DNA from: Thermodesulfatator atlanticus
GTDB lineage: Bacteria > Desulfobacterota > Thermodesulfobacteria > Thermodesulfobacteriales > Thermodesulfatatoraceae
Direction: 5' to 3'
Length of the DNA: 5,153 nt
Assembly: GCA_011321895.1 (NCBI GenBank)
Contig: DROK01000269.1
Span: forward strand, 1-5,153
Shown here: piece after piece, positions 1-5,153 of the stretch
Numbering within the stretch: position 1 is the first letter of the stretch
Layout: the number at the start of each line of letters is the position of its first letter
Notes under the pieces: model-generated
The model's database searches: none
What the model was told of the DNA's origin: nothing
What the model saw: only the letters and a program-made list of their open reading frames with translations
Program-made: the position numbers and the translations under genes

Positions 1-2
1 AC

Positions 3-1541
3 GGAGATCGCATCCTGGTCTTGGATTTTGGGTCCCAGACGACCCAGCTTATTGCCCGCCGGGTGCGGGAGCTTCACGTCTACAGCGAGATCAAGCCCTT
101 TAACGTCTCTCTGGCTGAGATAAAAAGGTTTGCCCCTAAAGGGATCATCCTTTCAGGGGGTCCGGCCAGCGTTTATGACGAAGGGGCGCCCAAGGTCACC
201 CCGGAGCTCTTCGCTTTAGGGGTTCCGGTGCTGGGTATCTGTTACGGGATGCAGCTCATGACCCACCTCTTAGGGGGTCGGGTGGAAAGGAGTGTTAAGC
301 GGGAATACGGCCCGGCGGAGCTGGAGATTATCCGTAACGAAGACCTGTTTTACGGGCTCAAAAAAGGTGGGCGCTACCGGGTGTGGATGAGCCACGGCGA
401 CCGGGTGGAGACCCCGGCTCCCGGATTTTATACCCTGGCCAAGAGTGAACACTCCCCCTACGCCGCCTTAAGGCATGAGGAAAAACCCCTTTTCGGGGTC
501 CAGTTTCACCCGGAAGTAGCCCACACCGAAATCGGGCGGGAAGTCTTGGCCAACTTTGTTTTCCGTATCTGCGGGGCCAGGCCCACCTGGACCATGAAAT
601 CTTTCATCGAAAAGGTGGTGGCCGAATTGAAGGCCCAAATCGGCCCTGAAGAAAAGGTCATTTGTGCCTTATCAGGGGGGATTGATTCCACGGTAACGGC
701 GGTTCTGGTGCACCGGGCCATAGGGGACCGCCTGGTCTGTATTTTCGTAAACAACGGTTTGCTACGTAAAGGGGAGGCCGAAAGTGTCCTCACCCTCATG
801 AAAAAACTCGGCCTCAACGTGCGTTACGTGGACGCCACCGAAAAATTCCTCTCCCGGCTCAAAGGGGTGACTGATCCGGAAGAGAAAAGGCGCCTTATCG
901 GACATACTTTCATTGAGATCTTTGAAGAAGAGGCCAAAAAAGTAGGAAACGTTACCTACCTGGCCCAGGGTACCCTCTATCCGGACGTCATAGAAAGCGT
1001 TTCTTTTAAAGGCCCTTCCGCTACCATTAAATCGCACCACAACGTGGGGGGGCTGCCAGAGCGGATGCACCTAAAACTCATCGAGCCTTTACGGGAGCTC
1101 TTTAAGGACGAGGTGCGGGAGATTGCGCGGGAGCTAGGACTGCCTGAGGATATCATTTACCGTCAGCCTTTCCCCGGCCCGGGGCTTGCGATCCGCATCC
1201 TGGGGGAAGTTACCCCGGAAAGGCTTGCCATTTTGCGGGAGGCAGACGCCATCGTCCTTGAGGAGATGAAAAGGAGTGGCTGGTATCGTAAGGTCTGGCA
1301 GAGCTTTGCCGTGCTGCTGCCGGTACGCACGGTGGGGGTGATGGGGGATTACCGGACTTATGAATACGTGGTGGCCATCAGGTGTGTGGACAGCGTGGAC
1401 GCCATGACCGCAGACTGGACCAGGTTGCCTTACGACCTTTTGGCCCGGCTCTCCAACAGGATCATCAACGAAGTCCGCGGGGTCAACCGGGTGGTCTACG
1501 ATATTTCCTCCAAACCCCCGGCCACCATCGAATGGGAATAA
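3..1541 (+). CDS. guaA: GMP synthase (glutamine-hydrolysing), 5' end cut by window edge
   Basis: This enzyme converts XMP to GMP with glutamine and ATP, the last step of de novo guanine nucleotide synthesis in the cytoplasm. The frame is open to the window edge and reads [16 protein letters not shown], the usual GuaA N-terminus, so the true start lies upstream; the TTG at 21 falls inside the conserved strand and is not the start. Counting from the first visible codon, the class I glutamine amidotransferase domain has the nucleophile Cys80 (GICYG) and the partners His169 and Glu171 (QFHPE). The ATP pyrophosphatase P-loop SGGIDS is at 224-229, and the C-terminal dimerisation domain ends in KPPATIEWE. 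The 512 visible residues are close to full family length (E. coli 525), so probably only a few N-terminal residues are missing. No catalytic motif is damaged. The hybrid kinase gene follows 53 nt downstream with no convincing terminator between, so co-transcription is possible. Confidence 0.97.
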   Translation, partial: GDRILVLDFGSQTTQLIARRVRELHVYSEIKPFNVSLAEIKRFAPKGIILSGGPASVYDEGAPKVTPELFALGVPVLGICYGMQLMTHLLGGRVERSVKREYGPAELEIIRNEDLFYGLKKGGRYRVWMSHGDRVETPAPGFYTLAKSEHSPYAALRHEEKPLFGVQFHPEVAHTEIGREVLANFVFRICGARPTWTMKSFIEKVVAELKAQIGPEEKVICALSGGIDSTVTAVLVHRAIGDRLVCIFVNNGLLRKGEAESVLTLMKKLGLNVRYVDATEKFLSRLKGVTDPEEKRRLIGHTFIEIFEEEAKKVGNVTYLAQGTLYPDVIESVSFKGPSATIKSHHNVGGLPERMHLKLIEPLRELFKDEVREIARELGLPEDIIYRQPFPGPGLAIRILGEVTPERLAILREADAIVLEEMKRSGWYRKVWQSFAVLLPVRTVGVMGDYRTYEYVVAIRCVDSVDAMTADWTRLPYDLLARLSNRIINEVRGVNRVVYDISSKPPATIEWE

Positions 1542-1571
1542 AGTTGTAGGGCCTGAGGTCGATCCTTTATT

Positions 1572-1590
1572 AGGAGGGTTTTTTAAAAGG
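1572..1590 (+). promoter_or_regulatory. Ribosome binding region of the hybrid kinase gene, unusual spacing
   Basis: A near-perfect Shine-Dalgarno AGGAGG sits at 1572-1577 but is 17 nt from the ATG at 1595, much further than the usual 5-10 nt. A weaker AAAAGG at 1585-1590 lies 4 nt from the ATG. No ATG, GTG or TTG in frame occurs at the ideal distance from the strong motif. Which motif is used cannot be decided from sequence alone. Confidence 0.5.
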
Positions 1591-1594
1591 CATC

Positions 1595-3178
1595 ATGGAA
1601 CCCTTTAACAAAGAGGGGTTACCCTGTTTAAAATCCCTTGAGGATTGGCAGGTCATCATTGACGTATGCCCCAGACCTGCGGTGGTCATCTCTCAAAAAG
1701 AAGAGATCCTGCTGGCTAACGAGGCCTTTGGGTCTCTTTTGGGCACGGACAAAAATTCCTTCCGCGGCCTGGCCTTAAGTGACCTTTTTGAGGAAAATTT
1801 TCCTCAGACCAGACCTTTGCCGGTCAAAGAGGTCTTCTGCCAGGGTCAGCGTCAGCGGGTATCCCTCCTCTGGCGCGGCAGCCACTGGTGGATAGACCTC
1901 ATGCCCCTTAAGGACCGGGAGGGCAAGGTAAGGGGGCTTTTGGTAAGTTTTACTAACCTGGAACAGCTCTTTGAACTCCTGTGTTTTAAAGAGGGCCTGC
2001 CCGAATTCTGGTGGGGGAAAGATTGCCAGAGTTTTTCTACCGCGGCCTTAAAGGACAAGTTCGAGGCCTTAAGCCTTTTTGCCAAGGGAATTGTCCACGA
2101 TCTGAGGAATCTGATCACCATTCTCGACGGCAACCTCGCCCTGGCTTTACGCAGTAAAAACGAGGCGCAAAGGGAGCGCTATATCCATAAGGCCCGTCAG
2201 GGTATCGCCAAGATAAAAGAATTTGCCGAAAACATCCTGGCCCACACCAGAATCTCCCCTTCGAGTGAGCAAACCAATCTGGCGCAGGTGGTGGAAGAGT
2301 TGGCCGAACTGGTCCTGGCAGATGCTGAAATAGATTGTGTCCTCGAGATTCCAACCAATTTGTGGCAGGTGAGGATAGATCAGGTAAGGCTGGTCCAGCT
2401 TTTACAGAACATCTTGTTAAACGCCAAAGAGGCCGTGGCTGGCAAGGGCGTTATCATTATTAAGGCGGAAAATTTCGTCGCCCGGGGCGCCAGTTCTTTA
2501 AAGGACGGCCCATACGTACGTTTGACCATCACCGATAACGGCCCGGGTATTGAGCCCGAACGTCTGAGACGCATCTTTGACCCCTATTTTTCTACTAAAA
2601 GAGGGGGACACGGCTTGGGGCTGGCCATCGTTTACCACATCATCCAGGCTTACCAGGGGCATTTGGAGGTCTTTTCTACCCCGGGAAAGGGGACTTCTTT
2701 TGTCCTCTATCTGCCAGCGGTGCCCACCCCTTCTGATGAGGAGGAGGAAAAGAAAACAGAAGACGCTTCGGCCTCTTTGTGTCTGGTGGTGAAACCCAAA
2801 CTCAAGGTTTTGGTGGTGGATGACGAGCAAGAAATCCTCACCCTTTACCAGGACCTTCTTAATTTTCTGGGGTGTAACGTGGCTCTCGCGGCACACCCCG
2901 AAGAGGCCTTCAAGCTCTTTAAAGAGGCCTTTTACCGGGGGGAGCCCTTCGAACTGGCGATTATCGACATGATCCTTCCCGAAAAAGACGGCTTTGAGCT
3001 CCTAGAAGAATTCAGGAAGATAGATCCACATCTTAAGGCCGTGATAGCCAGCGGTCTCAAAGACGAAAGGATCACGGAAAAGCTTCGGCTTCAGGAGGTC
3101 CACGGCTTTTTAAAGAAGCCCTTTGGCCTTACGGAACTGGAAGAAGTAATAAAGGGGGCCTCTTTAAAGAGGCCCTAA
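1595..3178 (+). CDS. Soluble hybrid histidine kinase: PAS, HisKA, HATPase, receiver
   Basis: This is a two-component signalling protein of 527 residues. A PAS-like sensor domain covers about residues 18-125. The dimerisation/phosphoacceptor helix has the H-box GIVHDLRNLI with His168 as the likely phosphorylated residue. The ATP-binding domain shows the N box (NILLNAKEA, Asn272/Asn276), G1 box (DNGPGIE from Asp314), F box (FDPYF, 328-332) and G2 box (GGHGLGLAI, 337-345). An acidic linker (about 378-390) leads to a receiver domain from about 403 with the acidic pair Asp409/Asp410, phosphoacceptor Asp458 (AIIDM), Ser486 and Lys508 (LKKPF). I see no transmembrane segment or signal peptide, so it should sense an internal cue. 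There is no DNA-binding or other output domain after the receiver, so the phosphoryl group probably passes to a phosphotransfer protein or regulator encoded elsewhere, or the receiver controls the kinase itself. All key residues are present. The ATG at 1595 is the only reasonable start before the PAS domain. Signal and target are unknown. Confidence 0.93.
   Translation: MEPFNKEGLPCLKSLEDWQVIIDVCPRPAVVISQKEEILLANEAFGSLLGTDKNSFRGLALSDLFEENFPQTRPLPVKEVFCQGQRQRVSLLWRGSHWWIDLMPLKDREGKVRGLLVSFTNLEQLFELLCFKEGLPEFWWGKDCQSFSTAALKDKFEALSLFAKGIVHDLRNLITILDGNLALALRSKNEAQRERYIHKARQGIAKIKEFAENILAHTRISPSSEQTNLAQVVEELAELVLADAEIDCVLEIPTNLWQVRIDQVRLVQLLQNILLNAKEAVAGKGVIIIKAENFVARGASSLKDGPYVRLTITDNGPGIEPERLRRIFDPYFSTKRGGHGLGLAIVYHIIQAYQGHLEVFSTPGKGTSFVLYLPAVPTPSDEEEEKKTEDASASLCLVVKPKLKVLVVDDEQEILTLYQDLLNFLGCNVALAAHPEEAFKLFKEAFYRGEPFELAIIDMILPEKDGFELLEEFRKIDPHLKAVIASGLKDERITEKLRLQEVHGFLKKPFGLTELEEVIKGASLKRP
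3156..3175 (+). terminator. Perfect palindrome at the end of the kinase gene, possible terminator
   Basis: The ten bases GGGCCTCTTT are followed at once by their exact reverse complement AAAGAGGCCC, giving a 20-bp perfect palindrome. In RNA the central TTTAAA would form the loop and close a GC-rich stem of about 7-8 bp. It covers the last six codons before the TAA at 3176-3178, so the kinase C-terminus (ASLKRP) is written in it. The sequence after it (TAATTATTAATG) is AT-rich but has no solid T run, so intrinsic termination would be weak on the + strand. On the - strand the flank CCTTTATTACTTC is also only partly T-rich. It could act as a bidirectional terminator or as a 3' end stabiliser between convergent genes. 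Confidence 0.5.
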
Positions 3179-3244
3179 TTATTAATGGGAGCATTTTTTA
3201 GCCGAAAAGCTTAACGACTTGTTGTCATTACGCCCCCTACGTTA

Positions 3245-3291
3245 GTCATCGCGAGATTGCTTCGCTCCGCTGCCGCTCCGCTCGCAATGAC
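3245..3291 (-). repeat. Repeat unit A: imperfect hairpin with terminal GTCATYGCGAG arms
   Basis: The arms at 3245-3255 and 3281-3291 are inverted repeats with a single mismatch (C opposite A). Between them the octamer GCTCCGCT occurs twice, at 3264-3271 and 3275-3282. Read on the - strand the unit runs GTCATTGCGAG, then a GGAGCG-rich middle, then GCGAAGCAATCT, the full motif order of the family. It lies in the opposite orientation to unit B at 3303. Confidence 0.75.
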
Positions 3292-3302
3292 AAGGGGGAA
3301 GG

Positions 3303-3357
3303 GTCATCGCGAGTCGCGAACGAAGTGAGCGGCGAAGCGATCTATAGAGATTGCTTC
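3303..3357 (+). repeat. Repeat unit B with hairpin at its 3' end
   Basis: The + strand reads GTCATCGCGAG (3303-3313), a GCGAACGAAGTGAGCG middle, then GCGAAGCGATCT (3332-3343). The last ten bases, 3334-3343, pair with 3348-3357 around the four-base loop ATAG. The pairing is complete if one G-T wobble is allowed. The second arm belongs to the neighbouring inverted unit, so units B and C meet head to head at this hairpin. Confidence 0.7.
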
Positions 3358-3398
3358 CCCCTGTCGTGATGTTTAACCACGACAGGGGTCGCAATGAC
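3348..3398 (-). repeat. Repeat unit C carrying a distinct 11-bp perfect stem-loop
   Basis: On the - strand this unit starts GTCATTGCGAC (from 3398) and ends GGAAGCAATCT (to 3348), matching the family ends. Its middle is not the GGAGCG-rich sequence of unit A but a perfect inverted repeat: CCCCTGTCGTG at 3358-3368 and CACGACAGGGG at 3378-3388, with a 9-base AT-rich loop. A further 5-bp pairing of 3350-3354 with 3391-3395 lengthens the stem across a small internal loop. No T run follows on either strand, so it is not a classical terminator. Confidence 0.7.
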
Positions 3399-3427
3399 CG
3401 AAGGGCTGAGGCAGGCATGTAACGTCT

Positions 3428-4000
3428 TTACCAGGGTTCAACATAGAGTTCGAAATAGGCCCGCGGGTGGGCGCAGGCGGGACATTCTTCCGGGGCCTCC
3501 AAACCTTCGTGTACGTAACCACAGTTACGGCAGCGCCACTTTACTTCCATTTCACGCTTAAAGACCCGGCCCTCTTCGATCAGGCGGGCAAAGGCCTGGT
3601 AGCGCCTTTCGTGATATTTTTCCGCCACGGCGATCCGCTCAAAAATGGCGGCGATCTCCGGAAAACCTTCCTGACGGGCGATTTCCGCAAACTCGGGGTA
3701 CATCTCTTTCCACTCGTAGTTTTCCCCCGCCGCCGCGTGTTTCAAATTCTCAAGGGTGGTGCCTATGCGTCCGGCCGGATAGGTGGCACAGATCTCGAGA
3801 TCTCCCCCCTGCAAAAATTTAAAAAGTCTTTTGGCGTGTTCCTTTTCTTGGTTTGCCGTTTCCTCAAAGATGTAGGCGATCTGGACGTAACCTTCTTTTT
3901 TGGCTACGGAGGAAAAATAGGTATAACGGTTGCGGGCCTGGGATTCCCCGGCAAAGGCCTTTAAAAGGTTCTTTTCGGTCTTGGTCCCTTTTAAGTTCAT
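3428..4000 (-). CDS. rbr: Rubrerythrin, non-haem diiron peroxide reductase
   Basis: Rubrerythrin reduces hydrogen peroxide to water in the cytoplasm of anaerobes, taking electrons through rubredoxin or a similar donor. The 190-residue product opens with [19 protein letters not shown] ferritin-like four-helix domain carries the diiron ligands Glu19, Glu52 with His55 (EKEH), Glu93, Glu96, Glu121, Glu127 and His130 (EKYH). It is followed by a C-terminal rubredoxin domain with Cys157/Cys160 (CRNC) and Cys173/Cys176 (CPAC) as iron ligands. Length matches the classical family (about 190 residues) and all ligands are present. I chose the ATG at 4000 because an ideal ribosome binding site lies 8 nt upstream and family alignment begins there; a longer frame opening with TTG at 4060 would start inside the promoter. 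It lies 68 nt after gpsA but has its own promoter, so it is probably expressed independently as well. Confidence 0.96.
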   Translation of the reverse strand: MNLKGTKTEKNLLKAFAGESQARNRYTYFSSVAKKEGYVQIAYIFEETANQEKEHAKRLFKFLQGGDLEICATYPAGRIGTTLENLKHAAAGENYEWKEMYPEFAEIARQEGFPEIAAIFERIAVAEKYHERRYQAFARLIEEGRVFKREMEVKWRCRNCGYVHEGLEAPEECPACAHPRAYFELYVEPW

Positions 4001-4006
4001 AGCGCT

Positions 4007-4015
4007 GACCTCCTT
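4007..4015 (-). promoter_or_regulatory. Ribosome binding site of the rubrerythrin gene
   Basis: The - strand reads AAGGAGGTC here, almost perfectly complementary to the 3' end of 16S rRNA. The AGGAGG core ends 8 nt before the ATG at 4000. This decides the start codon and suggests strong translation, as expected for an abundant stress protein. Confidence 0.9.
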
Positions 4016-4031
4016 TTTATTTTCTGAAAAA

Positions 4032-4060
4032 TTTCTAGCAAGCTTTTTCTTACTAGTCAA
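4032..4060 (-). promoter_or_regulatory. Sigma-70-type promoter for the rubrerythrin gene
   Basis: On the - strand the -35 element TTGACT (4060-4055, five of six consensus bases) is separated by exactly 17 nt from the -10 element TAGAAA (4037-4032, four of six). A TG one base ahead of the -10 gives an extended -10. Transcription would begin near 4025, leaving a leader of about 25 nt containing the ribosome binding site. The spacer holds small palindromes (AAGCTT, ACTAGT), but I recognise no specific PerR, Fur or OxyR operator. Confidence 0.75.
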
Positions 4061-4068
4061 GAATTTTT

Positions 4069-5079
4069 TTAAACTTGTATCCCATCGAATTCGTCTTTTA
4101 AGCGGCGGCTGAGGAGCTGGTGGGCCATCTGGACGGGGTCTTGGTCCTGGTAGAGTACCTGGTAGACGGCGGTGCAGATGGGCATTTCCACCCCGTATTT
4201 TCGGGCCAGGGCCTGGACGGAGGCCGCGGTGCGCACCCCTTCGGCCACCTGGGTCATCTCGGCTAGGATGTCTTTCAGTCTTTTCCCCTGGCCCAGTTTG
4301 AGGCCCACGCTGCGGTTACGGGAAAGGGGCCCGGTGCAGGTAAGCACCAGGTCACCCAGACCAGCCAGGCCGGAAAAGGTGAGGGGGTTGGCCCCCAGCC
4401 TGAGGCCCAGACGAGTCATTTCCGCCAAGCCCCTGGTAATGAGGGCTGCTCGCGCGTTTAGCCCCAGGCCCAGGCCGTCTGAGATGCCCACCGCAATGGC
4501 CACCACGTTTTTTAGGGCCCCGGCCAGTTCCACCCCCAGGACGTCCTGGGTCCGATAGGTACGAAAATAAGAGGTGGCAAAGGTTTCCTGGACCAGAGTG
4601 GTAATCTCTTCTTCCAGGCCGGCGATGGTGACGGCGGTGGGGAGCTCTCGGGCCACTTCTTCGGCAAAACTCGGCCCGGAAAGGACCGTGTAGTAAGGAT
4701 GCCAGGGGCGGGGAAGGGTCTCCCGGACCACCTGGCTCATGGTAGCCTGGGTCTCTTCTTCGATCCCCTTTATGGTGGAGACGAGTGGTACCGGGTCTTT
4801 GAGGTAGGGTCTTAGCCTGGTAAGTACGGTGCGCAAGGCGTGGGAGGGGACGGCAAGGACGATAAGCTGGGCTTCTTTCAGGACTGCAGGCTCGGTGGTG
4901 GCCGCTAGGTTCTGGGGGAGCTTTATCCGGGGGAGATAAAAGGGGTTTTCGTGGCGGGCGTTTATGGCTTCAGCCACTTCCCCCCGCCTGGCCAGCAGGA
5001 AGACCTTCTTTCCCTTCTCCGCCAGGAGTTTGCCCAAGGCCGTGCTCCAGCTGCCAGCCCCCACTATCACGATGGTCAT
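4069..5079 (-). CDS. gpsA: Glycerol-3-phosphate dehydrogenase [NAD(P)+]
   Basis: This enzyme reduces dihydroxyacetone phosphate to sn-glycerol-3-phosphate with NAD(P)H, supplying the backbone for membrane phospholipids. The 336-residue length is typical. The N-terminal Rossmann domain begins [16 protein letters not shown]; the family usually has GAGSWGTAL, so Ser12 replaces the third glycine of the nucleotide-binding loop. Later motifs are intact: Lys104 in [15 protein letters not shown] (134-141), the catalytic Lys190 in [34 protein letters not shown] (208-221), and the substrate-binding region [17 protein letters not shown] (240-256). The ATG at 5079 directly precedes the first Rossmann strand, so it is the natural start. 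Its ribosome binding site is weak: AAAAGG only 3 nt from the ATG. No clear terminator separates it from the rubrerythrin gene, so read-through into that gene is plausible. Confidence 0.96.
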   Translation of the reverse strand: MTIVIVGAGSWSTALGKLLAEKGKKVFLLARRGEVAEAINARHENPFYLPRIKLPQNLAATTEPAVLKEAQLIVLAVPSHALRTVLTRLRPYLKDPVPLVSTIKGIEEETQATMSQVVRETLPRPWHPYYTVLSGPSFAEEVARELPTAVTIAGLEEEITTLVQETFATSYFRTYRTQDVLGVELAGALKNVVAIAVGISDGLGLGLNARAALITRGLAEMTRLGLRLGANPLTFSGLAGLGDLVLTCTGPLSRNRSVGLKLGQGKRLKDILAEMTQVAEGVRTAASVQALARKYGVEMPICTAVYQVLYQDQDPVQMAHQLLSRRLKDEFDGIQV

Positions 5080-5085
5080 AAACCT

Positions 5086-5114
5086 TTTCTAACACGTCTT
5101 GGGCGCCCTGAAAA
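5086..5114 (-). promoter_or_regulatory. Weak candidate promoter for gpsA
   Basis: The - strand has TTTTCA (5114-5109) and TAGAAA (5091-5086) with 17 nt between, each matching four of six consensus bases. If used, transcription would start at about the A of the gpsA ATG, giving a leaderless or nearly leaderless message. The match is modest and could be chance; the true promoter may lie beyond the window. Confidence 0.22.
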
Positions 5115-5124
5115 CGAAACCGTC

Positions 5125-5130
5125 TTGACA
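5125..5130 (+). promoter_or_regulatory. Isolated TTGACA, possible -35 element of a divergent gene
   Basis: A perfect -35 hexamer points out of the window to the right. With 16-17 nt spacing the -10 position falls on the last bases of the window, which do not resemble TATAAT; a longer spacing would fall outside. AAAGGA at 5144-5149 could alternatively be a ribosome binding site for a start codon just past the edge. Confidence 0.25.
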
Positions 5131-5153
5131 AAAGGGGTTTTCTAAAGGAACTA

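Larger units (their letters stand above)
3224..3398. repeat. Composite REP-like palindromic repeat cluster
   Basis: The core of the non-coding gap between the convergent genes is built from diverged units of one palindromic family with ends GTCATTGCGAG and GAAGCAATCT. The motif GTCAT(T/C)(G/A)CG starts at 3224, 3245 and 3303 on the + strand and is read on the - strand from 3291 and 3398. The outermost arms, 3224-3238 and 3384-3398, are inverted repeats matching at 13 of 15 positions. Inside, 3245-3255 pairs with 3281-3291 (10 of 11), 3334-3343 with 3348-3357, and 3358-3368 with 3378-3388. I recall similar GTCATTGCGAG...GAAGCAATCTC sequences as dispersed intergenic repeats in many bacteria; this was not checked here. 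I see no open reading frame or transposase, so if mobile the element would need machinery encoded elsewhere, for example a REP-associated transposase. The rest of the gap (3179-3223 and 3399-3427) shows nothing else I can name. Confidence 0.8.

Noticed and set aside
21..23. TTG at 21 as the start of guaA
   Set aside because: The frame stays open to the window edge, and the residues before it (GDRILV) are the conserved first strand of the amidotransferase domain.
1542..1594. Intrinsic terminator between guaA and the kinase gene
   Set aside because: The only stem before the T run at 1579-1584 is a 4-bp TCCT/AGGA pair, too weak to support a terminator.
2498..2896. 132-residue open frame on the - strand opposite the hybrid kinase
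   Set aside because: It spans the antisense of intact kinase and receiver motifs, with no ribosome binding site or domain of its own noted.
3224..3398. CRISPR array
   Set aside because: The units are diverged, palindromic, in alternating orientation and unevenly spaced, without unique spacers of constant length or cas genes.
3467..3964. 165-residue open frame on the + strand opposite the rubrerythrin gene
   Set aside because: It lies within a well-conserved gene on the other strand, has no family motif, and is explained by codon bias of the real gene.
4001..4060. Twenty-residue N-terminal extension of rubrerythrin from a TTG at 4060
   Set aside because: It lacks similarity to the family N-terminus, its start lies within the -35 element, and a much better ribosome binding site serves the ATG at 4000.
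4051..4080. Intrinsic terminator after gpsA at the A/T run
   Set aside because: The CAAG/CTTG arms around the run give only about four pairs, and the region is better explained by the rubrerythrin promoter.
4172..4558. 128-residue open frame on the + strand opposite gpsA
   Set aside because: It is rich in Arg, Pro and Ser as expected for an antisense shadow of a GC-rich gene and has no recognisable domain.

Overview
The window reads as an ordinary chromosomal stretch of a moderately GC-rich anaerobic bacterium. A rubrerythrin gene points to an anaerobe or microaerophile. A soluble PAS hybrid histidine kinase next to guaA, REP-like repeats of the GTCATTGCGAG/GAAGCAATCTC type, and proteins rich in Glu, Lys and Arg would fit a Thermodesulfobacteriota or other former deltaproteobacterial lineage, possibly a thermophile. 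That placement is an inference from sequence style and was not tested by any search.

Layout. The left part is on the + strand: guaA (GMP synthase, 5' end cut by the window edge, ending at 1541), then after a 53-nt gap a 527-residue cytoplasmic hybrid histidine kinase (1595-3178) with PAS, kinase and receiver domains. The right part is on the - strand: gpsA (glycerol-3-phosphate dehydrogenase, 5079-4069), followed after 68 nt by a rubrerythrin gene (4000-3428) that has its own clear promoter and a strong ribosome binding site. The two gene pairs converge on a 249-bp non-coding stretch (3179-3427). This holds a composite palindromic repeat cluster (about 3224-3398), and a perfect 20-bp palindrome overlaps the last codons of the kinase gene. 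The last 74 bases (5080-5153) are the region upstream of gpsA and contain a perfect TTGACA on the + strand that might serve a divergent gene outside the window.

How the genes relate. guaA makes GMP, gpsA makes glycerol-3-phosphate for phospholipids, rubrerythrin removes peroxide, and the kinase is a signalling protein whose signal and partner cannot be read from the window. They share no obvious pathway. I see no strong evidence of a new biological system. The least ordinary parts are the repeat cluster between the convergent genes, the palindrome that doubles as coding sequence, and the receiver-terminated kinase with no partner visible here.
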